From contig NZ_JAESIY010000001.1 in NCBI RefSeq assembly GCF_016757215.1, positions 248,001 to 312,000 of the forward strand: a DNA stretch of 64,000 nucleotides. The letters run 5' to 3'. Within the stretch, counting starts at the first letter, position 1; each line of letters begins with the position of its first letter. This document shows positions 35,705 through 45,780 of the stretch, in pieces. Below the pieces are notes generated by a model, which was given only the letters and a program-made list of their open reading frames with translations, ran no database searches and was not told the DNA's origin. This DNA is from Fulvivirga sediminis. Lineage in GTDB: Bacteria > Bacteroidota > Bacteroidia > Cytophagales > Cyclobacteriaceae. The position numbers were made by a program, and so were the translations under genes.

Positions 35705-36733
35705 TTAATCAAATAGCCCTCTCGTTTTATTAGGGGGCACTATTTTTAAATGCTTATAAGCTAGTTCAGTTGCCTCTCTGCCTCGTGACGTTCTTTTTAT
35801 AAATCCTTCCTGAATCAGAAACGGCTCATAGACTTCTTCAATGGTTTCTGCCTCATCACCACAGGCTGTGGCTATGGTAGAAATGCCAACAGGGCCACCT
35901 TTAAACTTCTCTATAATGGTAGTAAGTATGCGGTTATCCATATCATCAAGGCCATGTTCATCTACATCCAGTGCATCAAGAGCCATTTTAGCTATGTCTT
36001 TTGTAATGGTGCCATCCCCCTTTATTTGAGCGAAATCCCGGGTTCTGCGAAGTAAATTATTGGCGATCCTAGGAGTACCACGGCTTCGGCGTGCTATTTC
36101 GTATGCTGCGTCTTCATGAATGGGGCAATTAAGGATGCTACAGGAGCGCTCTACAATGGTTTTTAAAAGTTCGGCATCATAATATTCTAGTCGGGCATTT
36201 ATTCCAAACCTGGCTCTCAGTGGCGAGGTAAGTAGTCCGGCACGTGTGGTTGCACCTATTAAGGTAAAGGGAGAAAGGCTGATCTGCACCGTTCTCGCAC
36301 TAGGCCCTGAATCGAGCATAATATCTATCCTGAAATCTTCCATAGCCGAATACAAATATTCTTCTACTATAGGGTTCAAGCGGTGAATCTCATCTATGAA
36401 GAGCACATCATTATCTTCCAGGTTGGTCAGTAAGCCCGCCAAATCACTGGGCTTATCCAGTACCGGGCCTGAGGTGATCTTGATGTTCGTATCCAGCTCA
36501 TTAGCTATAATGTGAGATAGAGTGGTCTTTCCTAATCCCGGAGGGCCGTGAAGCAATACATGATCCAGAGATTCTCCCCGCTGCTGGGCAGCACGAACAA
36601 ATATTTTAATGTTCTCAACCACCTTATGCTGGCCTGTGAAATCGCCGAAACTTAAAGGCCTGAGTGCTTTTTCAATTTCTTTTTCTCCAGCATTGAGCCC
36701 TTCTCCATCTCCACTTAAATAGTCTTCTCTCAT
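35705..36733 (-). CDS. ruvB: Holliday junction branch-migration helicase RuvB
   Basis: 342 residues, standard RuvB. Walker A is GPPGLGKT (63-70), Walker B FIDEIHR, sensor 1 [18 protein letters not shown], and the winged-helix C-terminus ends in [22 protein letters not shown]. It drives branch migration with RuvA in recombination repair. No ruvA or ruvC nearby in this window. Downstream of queG is another strand direction, so ruvB and queG form a same-strand pair with an 84-bp gap. Confidence 0.96.
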   Translation of the reverse strand: MREDYLSGDGEGLNAGEKEIEKALRPLSFGDFTGQHKVVENIKIFVRAAQQRGESLDHVLLHGPPGLGKTTLSHIIANELDTNIKITSGPVLDKPSDLAGLLTNLEDNDVLFIDEIHRLNPIVEEYLYSAMEDFRIDIMLDSGPSARTVQISLSPFTLIGATTRAGLLTSPLRARFGINARLEYYDAELLKTIVERSCSILNCPIHEDAAYEIARRSRGTPRIANNLLRRTRDFAQIKGDGTITKDIAKMALDALDVDEHGLDDMDNRILTTIIEKFKGGPVGISTIATACGDEAETIEEVYEPFLIQEGFIKRTSRGREATELAYKHLKIVPPNKTRGLFD

Positions 36734-36836
36734 ATATTAGTCAACCAGATATTAGATTCCCTTTTTCCAAGTGTGAATTTAAGATATAATTCCCTAATTA
36801 ATAATTCTAAATAAAGATAAGCCTCTTCAATTTGAC

Positions 36837-36844
36837 TAATTTTG
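36837..36844 (+). promoter_or_regulatory. Bacteroidota -7 type promoter element for apbE
   Basis: TAATTTTG fits TAnnTTTG and lies 17 nt before ATG 36862. It falls inside the longer TTG frame from 36832, so it supports the ATG at 36862 as the real start. Confidence 0.4.
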
Positions 36845-36861
36845 CGCCAAATTTTTATTGT

Positions 36862-37893
36862 ATGACACTTCGATATAAAAATATCATATATACTTTGGTG
36901 CTGTTGCTGGCCGTTTTTTTGGTTTGGAAATACAGGAAGAGTAATCAAATTCCTTTAGGGTATCTTACCGGTAAAACCATGGGGCCTATAGAATATCATA
37001 TTAAATATTTTGATGATGATACGCGCTACTTTCAGAAGGAAGTAGATTCATTGCTGCAGGTATTTAACCAGTCTTTAAGCACTTATATTCCTGAGTCAGA
37101 AATATCCCGTTTTAATAGAGATTCGGTATTTGTTTTTGAAAGTCCATTTTTCTACCCCGTGTTAGAAGATAGCCGTAAAATATTTGAATATACTGATGGT
37201 GCGTTTGACCCTACCATTATGCCAGTGGTTAATGCCTGGGGCTTTGGTCCTCAAAAGGAAATAACAGTGGATAGCGCTTACATAGATTCACTAATGACTT
37301 TCGTGGGCATGGAGAAGGTGCTTTATAATGAAAAGCAGGTTTGGAAATCTGATAATCGCGTGCAGTTAGACTTTAGTGCTTTGGCTAAAGGGTATGGCAT
37401 AGATGTAGTGGGTCATTTTCTGGAGGATAAGGGAATAGAGAATCTATTTGTAGAAATAGGAGGTGAAGTTTGTGCCAAGGGTAAAAATTTGCAGAAAGAT
37501 AAATACTGGGAAGTGGGTATATTAGATCCTCGTTCGGATCAGTTGAACCAATATTATTACGCTTACGCAAAAATAAAGGATAGAGCCATGGCGACTTCTG
37601 GTAATTATTTCAATTATCAGGTGATTGACGGCGTGATGTATGGCCATACACTAAGTCCTAAAACTGGCCACCCCATTAAACACTCATTGCTTAGTGCTAC
37701 GGTTTTTGCTCCTGACTGTATGACGGCTGATGCTTTGGCCACAGCCTGTATGGTGATGGGCAAGGAAAAATCAATGGTCTTTTTTAAAGAGCATACTGAG
37801 TTTGATGCCTTGCTGGTGTATACAGATGCCAATGGGGAGTTACATCACTTTATTACCGAGGGAATAAGGGAAGACATTGAAATAGCAAAATAA
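36862..37893 (+). CDS. apbE: FAD:protein FMN transferase
   Basis: From ATG 36862 (MTLRYKNIIYTLVLLLAVFLVWK) about 343 residues; a TTG frame at 36832 would add 10 residues but a promoter-like element argues against it. One N-terminal TM anchor leads into an ApbE domain with LDFSALAKGYGIDVV, MATSGNYFNYQ and the metal/FAD site TADALATACMVMG. ApbE attaches FMN covalently to Thr of targets such as NqrB/NqrC and RnfG, at the outer face of the membrane. Its stop overlaps the methyltransferase start by 1 nt. Confidence 0.93.
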   Translation: MTLRYKNIIYTLVLLLAVFLVWKYRKSNQIPLGYLTGKTMGPIEYHIKYFDDDTRYFQKEVDSLLQVFNQSLSTYIPESEISRFNRDSVFVFESPFFYPVLEDSRKIFEYTDGAFDPTIMPVVNAWGFGPQKEITVDSAYIDSLMTFVGMEKVLYNEKQVWKSDNRVQLDFSALAKGYGIDVVGHFLEDKGIENLFVEIGGEVCAKGKNLQKDKYWEVGILDPRSDQLNQYYYAYAKIKDRAMATSGNYFNYQVIDGVMYGHTLSPKTGHPIKHSLLSATVFAPDCMTADALATACMVMGKEKSMVFFKEHTEFDALLVYTDANGELHHFITEGIREDIEIAK

Positions 37894-38636
37894 TGAAAAA
37901 GGTGGTAGAAGAATGGTTTGGGGAATGGTTTAACTCACCTTATTATCATATACTTTATAAAAACAGAGACTTTGCTGAGGCTAAAAAGTTTATTGACAAC
38001 CTTATAGGTTATTTTCAGGTCACGCCAGATCATAAAGTGCTGGATTTGGCTTGCGGCAAGGGAAGGCATTCTGTTTATATGAATGAAAAAGGGTTTGAAG
38101 TAGTGGGTGTAGACTTGTCAGCTCACAATATTGAATATGCTAAGCAGTTTGAGAATGCTAAACTGAAGTTTTACGAGCATGATATGAGAGAAGTTTTTGC
38201 TCATCAAGAATTTGATTTCATTCTTAATCTATTTACCAGTTTTGGATATTTCGGCACAGAGGAGGAGAATGAAAAAACAATATCCTCAGTGGCAAAAGGC
38301 TTAAGGTCGAAAGGAGCTTTTCTTATCGATTTTTTAAATCCTCATTGGGTTATTCGAAACATGGTTCCGCATCAGACGAAAGTGGAGCAGGGCATAGAAT
38401 TTAAAATATCTAAGGAATTAAGTAAGGATGGTTTCATTATTAAAAATATAGAATTTGCTGATAATGGGAAGCTTTATAAGTTCTATGAGCGCGTAAAGAT
38501 CTTATATAAGGAACACTTCTTTAATTATTTTGATAAGGCCGGGTTGCAAGTAGTGAAGCTTTTTGGCGACTACGATCTTAATGATTATGATGAAAAAAAA
38601 TCGGAACGGATGATTTTTATAGCTCGAAGCAAATAA
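37893..38636 (+). CDS. Class I SAM-dependent methyltransferase
   Basis: 247 residues. Motif I is VLDLACGKGRHS (about 50-60) and the following acidic end of beta-2 is VVGVDLS. Post-I helices and the LYKFYERVKILYKEHFFNYF C-terminus match Bacteroidota small-molecule-type methyltransferases. Coupled to apbE by a TAATGA overlap, though no functional tie is known. Substrate unknown. Confidence 0.9.
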   Translation: MKKVVEEWFGEWFNSPYYHILYKNRDFAEAKKFIDNLIGYFQVTPDHKVLDLACGKGRHSVYMNEKGFEVVGVDLSAHNIEYAKQFENAKLKFYEHDMREVFAHQEFDFILNLFTSFGYFGTEEENEKTISSVAKGLRSKGAFLIDFLNPHWVIRNMVPHQTKVEQGIEFKISKELSKDGFIIKNIEFADNGKLYKFYERVKILYKEHFFNYFDKAGLQVVKLFGDYDLNDYDEKKSERMIFIARSK

Positions 38637-38663
38637 ATAGAGGAGCTAACTGCAACAATGTTG

Positions 38664-38671
38664 TATATTTG
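38664..38671 (+). promoter_or_regulatory. Bacteroidota -7 type promoter element for the ZIP gene
   Basis: TATATTTG fits TAnnTTTG, 19 nt before the ATG at 38690. No clear -33 element at the right distance. Confidence 0.35.
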
Positions 38672-38689
38672 CCGTTTAACAAAATTTGA

Positions 38690-39433
38690 ATGGTTTTTAA
38701 TCTGATATTTTTATTTTTTGCAGCTGTAATTCCTGGCACAGTCGCGTTTTTTATACCTCAAAAACAAGGGATAAACTATAAGTTGATACTGGTGTTTGCG
38801 GGAGCTTATCTGTTTTCCATTACTATCATTCATATTTTGCCTGAGCTTTTTACTCATTCTAAAGATCCCATCAGTATAGGTCTTTATATTCTGATAGGTT
38901 TCTTTATTCAACTCATTTTAGAATATTTTTCTTCTGGTGTGGAGCACGGTCATATGCATGTGCATGGAGAAAATCATAACCATGCCAAGAGCGGAGCCAT
39001 CATGGTGCTGTTGGCTTTGTCAGTACACGCATTTTTGGAGGGATCATTATTGGCTCATCCAAGTACGGTTCACGCCCACCATGAGTCCAAAACGTTGCTC
39101 TTCGGAATTATAATTCATAAGGCACCTGCGGCTTTTGCTTTAATGTCAATATTAGTATGTCAGCTAGGGAAAAAAGTGCTGGCAGGTATATTTCTACTCA
39201 TCTTTTCATTGGCCTCTCCTTTAGGCTTGTTTTTGGGTGATTATTATGTGGAGAATGAAGCACTAAATCCAGAGACATTCACTATTGTTTTTGCTATAGT
39301 AAGTGGAAGTTTCTTGCACATTTCTACTACGATCATTTTTGAAAATAATGCCAACCATCGGTTTAATGGCAAAAAGCTGGGAGTGGCTATTTTTGGAGCT
39401 CTTATAGCAGTAATGGCAGAGATGTATTTTTAA
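38690..39433 (+). CDS. ZIP-family divalent metal transporter
   Basis: 247 residues, seven to eight TM helices. The cytosolic loop after TM3 is His-rich (VEHGHMHVHGENHNHAKSG), and the metal-path motifs are VHAFLEGS (TM4) and IIIHKAPAAFAL (TM5). ZIP proteins carry Zn2+, Fe2+ or Mn2+ toward the cytoplasm. Downstream is a small secreted protein of unknown role. The metal specificity cannot be read from sequence. Confidence 0.92.
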   Translation: MVFNLIFLFFAAVIPGTVAFFIPQKQGINYKLILVFAGAYLFSITIIHILPELFTHSKDPISIGLYILIGFFIQLILEYFSSGVEHGHMHVHGENHNHAKSGAIMVLLALSVHAFLEGSLLAHPSTVHAHHESKTLLFGIIIHKAPAAFALMSILVCQLGKKVLAGIFLLIFSLASPLGLFLGDYYVENEALNPETFTIVFAIVSGSFLHISTTIIFENNANHRFNGKKLGVAIFGALIAVMAEMYF

Positions 39434-39493
39434 TTTCTGCTTTTTTCTATTCAAATAACTCTATATCTTGCGTTTAAATATAACTCAATAAAA

Positions 39494-39934
39494 TTGATGA
39501 AGGCATTAGGATTAGCTTTGATACTAGTTTTAATTAATGTTGAATTTACTCAGGCTCAGTTTGATGAGAATCAGTTAACCTATCTGAGAAAGGTGGAAAA
39601 GTACGGTAGGTTAAAGCGTACAGGTATGGCTATGGCCATAGGCGGTGCTGTTATGACTACAGCGGGTGTGGCATTGATAAATCAGGCAGATTGGGTAGAC
39701 TCTAATTCTAATGGTTATGGTGGCAGTAGTAATACTGTTACTACTGATGACCCTGAGGGTGTTGTTGGCGTATTATTTACCATAGTTGGGGTTCCTCTTA
39801 CTATTACTGGCGTGGTGCTAGCTATTGTAGGAAATTCAAAAGAGAAGAAGTATGAACAGAAGCTTGATCGTATCAGTGCAGGATACTATAGAAAGCATGG
39901 GGCTTCGGGACTTACTCTTACTTATAGGTTTTAA
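39494..39934 (+). CDS. Small secreted or membrane-attached orphan
   Basis: 146 residues with a signal peptide (LGLALILVLINVEFTQAQ). Two hydrophobic Gly-rich segments follow (GMAMAIGGAVMTTAGVALI; GVLFTIVGVPLTITGVVLAIVG), probably TM helices, and a C-terminal ASGLTLTYRF strand reminiscent of an outer-membrane-type terminal Phe. No family recognised; resembles small Bacteroidota proteins of unknown function. Confidence 0.75.
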   Translation: MMKALGLALILVLINVEFTQAQFDENQLTYLRKVEKYGRLKRTGMAMAIGGAVMTTAGVALINQADWVDSNSNGYGGSSNTVTTDDPEGVVGVLFTIVGVPLTITGVVLAIVGNSKEKKYEQKLDRISAGYYRKHGASGLTLTYRF

Positions 39935-39978
39935 ATGAGTACAGTACGGTAAAATAATTCAAAGCATTTATATCTTAT

Positions 39979-40015
39979 AAAAGAGCTCTTTACTGCCAGG
40001 TGAAGAGCTCTTTTT
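39979..40015 (+). terminator. Terminator
   Basis: Stem AAAAGAGCTCTT (39979-39990) with AAGAGCTCTTTTT (40003-40015). Confidence 0.82.
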
Positions 40016-40144
40016 GTTTGTTTGAACATTAAACATTATACTTTTCGATAACGTTTGCAGTATAGTGTTTCGTCGTATGATGGTTTTTTTGCAATTTAGG
40101 GAGCGGCGACAGGCAAAAAATATTACTAATCAACAATTAAAAGT

Positions 40145-42040
40145 ATGATCAATAAAATCCAGACATTAAGTGGCTATTTTTATGATTACCAGAAGAGTGT
40201 GCAGGACCCTGAGCACTTTTGGAGCAGAATAGCCGATGCATTTTACTGGCATAAGCGATGGGATAAGGTAGTGGAGTGGGACTTTGATGGGCCAGATGTG
40301 AAGTGGTTTAAAAATGCCAAGTTAAATATTACCGAAAATATCCTTGAAAGGCACCTCTTTTTGCTTGGTGATAAGCCTGCCATTATTTGGGAACCAAATG
40401 ATCCGAAAGAAGACAATAGGACTATAAGCTATAAGGAGTTATATGAGATGGTCTGCCAGTTTTCTAATACTTTAAAAGAAAATGGAGTAGAAAAGGGCGA
40501 CAGAGTAATTATATACATGCCAATGGTGCCTGAGACAGCAGTAGCCATGTTGGCTTGTGCGCGTATTGGAGCGGTGCATTCCGTGGTTTTTGCAGGGTTT
40601 TCTTCACAATCCTTGGCTGATAGAATTAATGACTGCGAAGCTAAAATGGTACTTACCTCCGATGGTAATTATAGAGGAGATAAAAAGATAGAAGTAAAAT
40701 CCGTAGTTGATGAAGCGCTGAAATCAACATCAACAGTAGAAAAGGTAATAGTATATCAGCGTACTGGTCAGGAAGTGACTATGACGGAGGGTAGAGACAT
40801 TTGGTGGCATGATGCTATTGAGGGCGTGTCTACTGAGAATAAAGCTGAAATTATGGATTCTGAGGATATGCTCTTTATTCTCTATACTTCAGGGTCTACC
40901 GGTAAGCCTAAAGGGGTGGTGCATACCTGCGGAGGCTACATGGTATATTCTTGTTATTCATTCCAAAATGTTTTTCAGTATAATCAAGGAGATGTTTATT
41001 GGTGTACGGCTGATGTGGGTTGGATCACCGGTCACTCTTATATTGTTTATGGACCGCTATTGGCCGGAGCTACTACTATCATGTACGAAGGAGTACCTAC
41101 TTACCCTAACCCCGGTCGTTTCTGGGAGATTTGCGATAAATATCAGGTAAATCAGTTCTACACTGCACCTACTGCTATTCGTGCACTACAGGCTTATGGA
41201 GCAGAGGTATTAAAGCCATATAAATTAGATTCTTTACGTGTATTGGGTTCCGTAGGTGAACCTATTAATGAAGAGGCATGGCACTGGTATCATGATCATG
41301 TAGGCAAAGGAAGATGCCCAGTGGTAGATACCTGGTGGCAAACAGAAACGGGTGGTATATTAGTATCCCCTATTGCCAGTGTTACGCCTACTAAGCCGTC
41401 TTATGCCACATTACCGTTGCCAGGTGTACAGTTGGCTATTTTGGATAATGATGGAAATGAGCTGAAAGGCAATAGTGTAGAAGGAAACCTTTGTGTTAAA
41501 TTTCCATGGCCCTCTATCTTAAGAACTACTTATGGGGATCATGATAGGTGTAAGCAGACATATTTTTCCAGTTTTAAAGGGTATTATTTTACTGGTGATG
41601 GTGTTAAACGTGATGAAGATGGCTACTACCGTATTTTAGGTAGGGTAGATGATGTTATCAATGTTTCCGGCCATAGAATGGGTACTGCAGAGGTAGAAAA
41701 CGCTATTAATGAGCACCCTAAAGTAGTGGAATCTGCGGTGGTCGGTTATCCGCATGATATTAAAGGGCAAGGAATTTATGCTTTTGTTATCTGTGATATG
41801 GAAGGCCGTTCTGAGGAAAACCTTAAGCAGGAAATAAGAGTGACGGTTAGTAAGATTATCGGACCTATTGCTAAGCCTGATAAAATACAAATAGTACCAG
41901 GTTTGCCTAAAACCAGATCTGGTAAAATCATGAGAAGGATTTTAAGAAAAATAGCAAGCGGCGATACAGAAAACCTCGGAGACACTTCTACTTTGCTTAA
42001 CCCTGACGTGGTAGATGATATCAGAGAAAATGTAATATAA
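40145..42040 (+). CDS. acs: Acetyl-CoA synthetase
   Basis: 631 residues, typical ACS. Adenylation motifs YTSGSTGKPKGVVHT, the WWQTETGG stretch, GRVDDVINVSGHRMG hinge and the acetylatable lysine motif PKTRSGKIMRR are all present. It activates acetate to acetyl-CoA via acetyl-AMP. The lysine site implies control by protein acetylation, as known for the family. Stand-alone gene with its own terminator. Confidence 0.96.
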   Translation: MINKIQTLSGYFYDYQKSVQDPEHFWSRIADAFYWHKRWDKVVEWDFDGPDVKWFKNAKLNITENILERHLFLLGDKPAIIWEPNDPKEDNRTISYKELYEMVCQFSNTLKENGVEKGDRVIIYMPMVPETAVAMLACARIGAVHSVVFAGFSSQSLADRINDCEAKMVLTSDGNYRGDKKIEVKSVVDEALKSTSTVEKVIVYQRTGQEVTMTEGRDIWWHDAIEGVSTENKAEIMDSEDMLFILYTSGSTGKPKGVVHTCGGYMVYSCYSFQNVFQYNQGDVYWCTADVGWITGHSYIVYGPLLAGATTIMYEGVPTYPNPGRFWEICDKYQVNQFYTAPTAIRALQAYGAEVLKPYKLDSLRVLGSVGEPINEEAWHWYHDHVGKGRCPVVDTWWQTETGGILVSPIASVTPTKPSYATLPLPGVQLAILDNDGNELKGNSVEGNLCVKFPWPSILRTTYGDHDRCKQTYFSSFKGYYFTGDGVKRDEDGYYRILGRVDDVINVSGHRMGTAEVENAINEHPKVVESAVVGYPHDIKGQGIYAFVICDMEGRSEENLKQEIRVTVSKIIGPIAKPDKIQIVPGLPKTRSGKIMRRILRKIASGDTENLGDTSTLLNPDVVDDIRENVI

Positions 42041-42132
42041 TTGATATTAAATAGGTAATTATGTTTAATTCTTACATCTTTATTTGACACAAAAAGAGAA
42101 TATAATCCCGGAATGGGAATAATTGTAATAAG

Positions 42133-42166
42133 AAGGCCTCAATTCATTGAATTGAGGCCTTTTTTA
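42133..42166 (+). terminator. Terminator after acs
   Basis: Stem AGGCCTCAATTCA (42134-42146) with TGAATTGAGGCCT (42148-42160), then six Ts. Confidence 0.88.
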
Positions 42167-42217
42167 TTATTGGCACATTATTTACATCTATAGAGAGTTG
42201 TCATAAAAATTACATAG

Positions 42218-43393
42218 GTGGTGAAATATTGTTATTTTAATATAATTTTTCTTTTTTTTAGTGTATATAATATAGCTAGCGCGCAAATAAATTATACTAG
42301 TAAGAATAACTATTCAGGGAATTGGGAAGATCAGGCTACATGGTCTAGCAAAGGTGGGTGGAATGGAGCTCCGGCTAGACCAGGTAATCCTACTAATAAT
42401 AATGCGGGCGAAATTAATGTTTATGGTTATATAAGATCGGCAAATACCTTGTCGGTAGAGAGCGCAAATCCCAAAATTAATATTTATGATACACTCTATG
42501 TAGATGGTGATTTAAATCTTGGATCTGGTGCTTCCATTGAAATTCACTCTAATGGTTTGCTTATAGTTACAGGGTCATACACTTCCTACGGAGGTTTTAA
42601 AAGTAATAATAATGGAAGGGTAGTAGTGTTAGGAGACCTGAATATTAATGATGGTACAGCTGTGACTACAAGTCCTACCTTTTATATTTTTGGAAATCTA
42701 AATAATAACAATGGTACCATTGGTGATGGAAATAATACCTGTGCTACTAGTTGGTGGGGAACCCCTACCTGTAATCCTACTGATTACACAGCTACAGAAG
42801 GTGATTTATATAATGATGATAAGCCTCTTTATGATTTTGTAAGAAATGGAGGGGTGCTTCCCATTGAGGTTAGCAACTTTGTGGCAAGTGTAAAGAATAA
42901 TACCGTTTCGCTTACCTGGAGTACACTTACAGAGCGTAATTTTGACCATTTTGTGATAGAAAGATCAATCAATTCTATAGAGTTTCAGGAAATTGGATAC
43001 CTAAGAGGAAATGGTAATTCAACTGAGGAGATTGATTATGCATGGACTGACTATGCAACTGCAAAAGGCGTATCTTATTATAGACTTAAGGCAGTAGATT
43101 TTGATGGAGCTTCACAGTATCATGGTTTAGTAAGAGTAAATTGCGAGACTCAGGATTTGAATTACCAGTTATACCCGAATCCTGTAACTAATAGAAGTAT
43201 TACAGTTAAAAGTACACAGCCGCTAAGTAAATTAGTTATGGTTTCTTCTAATGGATATAAGGTAGATATTGCTATTGATAGTGATGGATATGTGAATGAA
43301 ATAAGCCTGCCTCAAAATATAGCTAAAGGTTATTATATTGTGCAGCTTACCTTTTCTAACGAGCTGGTAACACAAAAAATATTAATTAACTAG
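42218..43393 (+). CDS. Secreted protein with type IX sorting tail
   Basis: 391 residues from GTG 42218; the adjacent GTG 42221 (MKYCYFNIIFLFFSVYNIAS) is an equally good start. A signal peptide ends at about ASAQ. The body starts with a WxxxxTW-type beta domain (GNWEDQATWSSKGGWNGA) of the kind seen in surface cargo, then a fibronectin-like stretch (VSLTWSTLTERNFDHFVIER). The end has YPNPVTNRSITV ... GYYIVQLTFSNELVTQKILIN, a T9SS type A sorting domain. It should be exported and anchored at the surface. Confidence 0.88.
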   Translation: MVKYCYFNIIFLFFSVYNIASAQINYTSKNNYSGNWEDQATWSSKGGWNGAPARPGNPTNNNAGEINVYGYIRSANTLSVESANPKINIYDTLYVDGDLNLGSGASIEIHSNGLLIVTGSYTSYGGFKSNNNGRVVVLGDLNINDGTAVTTSPTFYIFGNLNNNNGTIGDGNNTCATSWWGTPTCNPTDYTATEGDLYNDDKPLYDFVRNGGVLPIEVSNFVASVKNNTVSLTWSTLTERNFDHFVIERSINSIEFQEIGYLRGNGNSTEEIDYAWTDYATAKGVSYYRLKAVDFDGASQYHGLVRVNCETQDLNYQLYPNPVTNRSITVKSTQPLSKLVMVSSNGYKVDIAIDSDGYVNEISLPQNIAKGYYIVQLTFSNELVTQKILIN

Positions 43394-43470
43394 TTAGAAT
43401 TAAATTGGTTAATTAAGAAAGCAGGGGTAGTTTTAGCCACCGAAATGATTTTGTAAGTAGACCATTTTTC

Positions 43471-44442
43471 ATGCTAGAATTATCCAATGTTTCTTTTGCC
43501 TATAACAGTGATCCTATATTAAAATCCATCAGTTTTACTCTTGATCAGGGTAAGCATTTAAGTGTAATAGGAGCCAGTGGCTGTGGCAAAACTACTCTTT
43601 TGGAAGCTATATATGGCTTACTTTCCTTTCAAGGTGAAATAAGCTGGGGTGATAAAAAGATAACCAAGCCAGAAGACAGGCTGGTGCCCGGAGAGCCTTT
43701 TATAAAATACCTTTCTCAATCTTTTGATCTATATCCTTTTCATAAGGTTTCTGAAAATGTAGGGAAGCATTTGAAATCAATTCCTTTAGATGAAAAGCAA
43801 GATAGAATACAGGAGTTATTGGAGATGGTGGAAATGGAAGATTATGCTGATATGCAGGCTAAATATCTTAGTGGAGGCCAGCAACAAAGGGTGGCTATTG
43901 TTCAGGCATTAGCACAAGAGCCGGAACTTCTATTACTTGATGAGCCTTTTAGTCACATTGATCAGTATAGAAGAAATAATCTGCGTAGGAATATTTTTAA
44001 TTATTTGAAAGAAAAGAATATTACCTGTATTGTGGCTACTCATGATCCTACAGAAGTGCTTTCTTTTTCTGATGATGCCATAGTAATGAAAGAAGGCGAA
44101 ATTATGGCACACGAATCGCCTTCTCATTTATATTTTAATCCGAAAAGCAGGTATGTTGCCACCCTGTTCGGCGAGGTTTCTGAGGTAGAAGCTGATGTTT
44201 TATGGCCTAGCTTAAATAGCAATAGGAAGGTGCTGCTTTATCCTCATGATCTGTATGTGGAAGAAGGTGCAACCTTGTCGGTAAAAGTAGTTAAAAGTTA
44301 TTTCTCAGGTAAGGATTATTTAGTAGAAGCGAGTAATAAGGGCGAAAAGCTGTTTTTTAATCACCCTGAATTATTAGAGCGAGATATTGAGGTGGGTCTA
44401 TCAGCAGATTATAACAAGTTAAAAGGTCGATTGGAACAATAA
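43471..44442 (+). CDS. Orphan ABC transporter ATP-binding protein with C-terminal TOBE-like domain
   Basis: 323 residues. Walker A (GASGCGKTT), Q-loop region, signature LSGGQQQRVAIVQALA, Walker B LLLLDEPFS and H-loop VATHDPTE are intact in the first 235 residues. The C-terminal ~80 residues (LLYPHDLYVEEGATLSVKVV) look like a TOBE/OB domain as in import ATPases. No permease gene adjoins, so its partner is unknown. Confidence 0.9.
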   Translation: MLELSNVSFAYNSDPILKSISFTLDQGKHLSVIGASGCGKTTLLEAIYGLLSFQGEISWGDKKITKPEDRLVPGEPFIKYLSQSFDLYPFHKVSENVGKHLKSIPLDEKQDRIQELLEMVEMEDYADMQAKYLSGGQQQRVAIVQALAQEPELLLLDEPFSHIDQYRRNNLRRNIFNYLKEKNITCIVATHDPTEVLSFSDDAIVMKEGEIMAHESPSHLYFNPKSRYVATLFGEVSEVEADVLWPSLNSNRKVLLYPHDLYVEEGATLSVKVVKSYFSGKDYLVEASNKGEKLFFNHPELLERDIEVGLSADYNKLKGRLEQ

Positions 44443-44448
44443 AATCAA

Positions 44449-44478
44449 CTCCGATGATCTACTTATAGATCACCGGAG
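44449..44478. terminator. Hairpin between the ABC gene and thrC
   Basis: CTCCGATGATCT (44449-44460) pairs with AGATCACCGGAG (44467-44478) except at one position. There is only a weak T tract, so termination is probable but not certain for both converging units. Confidence 0.5.
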
Positions 44479-44488
44479 CTCATATTAT

Positions 44489-45778
44489 TTATCTGGTTTT
44501 CAAGTAGTTTTTAAATTCTTCAAAATCAGATGTTATCTGGCGGCTTTTCTTCTCTTTGTCAGCATATTTGGCCAGCCTTTCAGGAATGGTCACTGCACCT
44601 ATTACTTCTTCTACAGTGTCTTTGAATTTAGCGGGGTGAGCAGTTTCTAAAAACAAGCCGGTTGCTTTTTCATTTTGAAGAAGGTAATTTTTTAGGCCTA
44701 AATAGCCAACAGCTCCATGAGGGTCCATGACATAACCAGTTTCATCAAAAACTTCCTTCATAGCCTTTTTTGTTTCCTCATCAGTAAAGCTATATCCTTT
44801 TATTTCAGCTGTTATTTTATCCCAACTTTTGCCGTATAGCTCTTGGAGCCTATAGAAATTGCTAGGATTGCCTACGTCCATAGCGTTAGAAATTGTAGCT
44901 TTAGACGCTGTAGGCTCATAATTGCCAGAAGCGAGGTAATTAGGTACGATATCATTAATATTGGAAGAAGCCACAAATCCCTTAATATCCAGCCCCATAT
45001 TTTTAGCTAAAAGTCCGGCTGTAAGGTTTCCATAGTTCCCACTTGGCACAGAGAATACCAAGTCCTTTTCAGGTAATTGAGCCTTCGCCCAGAAGTAATA
45101 AAAAGACTGCGGTATAAGCCTGGCAATATTAATAGAATTGGCTGAGGTAAGCTTCATTTTTTTGTTAAGCTCCTTGTCTAAGAAAGCCGTCTTAACTAGC
45201 CTTTGGCAGTCATCAAAATTACCTTCAACCTCTAATGCTGTAATATTCTGTCCTAATGTGGTCAGTTGCTTTTCTTGCAGGTAGCTTACTTTTCCTTTTG
45301 GGTAAAGAATAACTACATCTACATTTTCTACACCTAAAAAGCCATGAGCTACCGCACTTCCTGTATCGCCAGATGTAGCTACAATTACAGTTACTTTCTC
45401 GTCACTTTCCTTTGAAAAATAACTCAGGCAGCGAGCCAGGAAACGAGCTCCGACATCCTTAAAGGCTAAAGTTGGGCCATGAAATAACTCCAACGCATAA
45501 ATATTGTCTTTTACTGGTTTTACAGGTATGTCAAAATTGAGTGTCTCTGAAATAATTGTAGCCAGATCTTGTCTCGGAATATCTTCTTCTATCAAAGGAG
45601 TCGCCACTTCCAGGCCTATTTCATCTAGCTTAAGAGATGAAAGGCTATCAAAAAAGCTTTTAGGTAGCTGCGGTATGCTTTCAGGCATAAAAAGGCCATT
45701 GTCATCCGGTAATCCCTTGATTACTGCTTCTTTAAAACTAACAGGAGCTACTTGTCTATTGGTACTATAATACTGCAT
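44489..45778 (-). CDS. thrC: Threonine synthase
   Basis: 429 residues. N-terminus MQYYSTNRQVAPVSFKEAV as in long-type ThrC; PLP lysine in HGPTLAFKDVGARF and the phosphate loop SGDTGSAVAHGF, NYGNL near residue 240. It turns O-phosphohomoserine into threonine. Last gene of thrA-thrB-thrC with 2-nt gaps; control through the leader in front of thrA is probable. Confidence 0.96.
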   Translation of the reverse strand: MQYYSTNRQVAPVSFKEAVIKGLPDDNGLFMPESIPQLPKSFFDSLSSLKLDEIGLEVATPLIEEDIPRQDLATIISETLNFDIPVKPVKDNIYALELFHGPTLAFKDVGARFLARCLSYFSKESDEKVTVIVATSGDTGSAVAHGFLGVENVDVVILYPKGKVSYLQEKQLTTLGQNITALEVEGNFDDCQRLVKTAFLDKELNKKMKLTSANSINIARLIPQSFYYFWAKAQLPEKDLVFSVPSGNYGNLTAGLLAKNMGLDIKGFVASSNINDIVPNYLASGNYEPTASKATISNAMDVGNPSNFYRLQELYGKSWDKITAEIKGYSFTDEETKKAMKEVFDETGYVMDPHGAVGYLGLKNYLLQNEKATGLFLETAHPAKFKDTVEEVIGAVTIPERLAKYADKEKKSRQITSDFEEFKNYLKTR

Positions 45779-45780
45779 TT

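Noticed and set aside
36730-36948. 72-residue reverse-strand ORF next to ruvB
   Set aside because: It overlaps the apbE promoter and the N-terminus of apbE and has no start signal or family; treated as chance.
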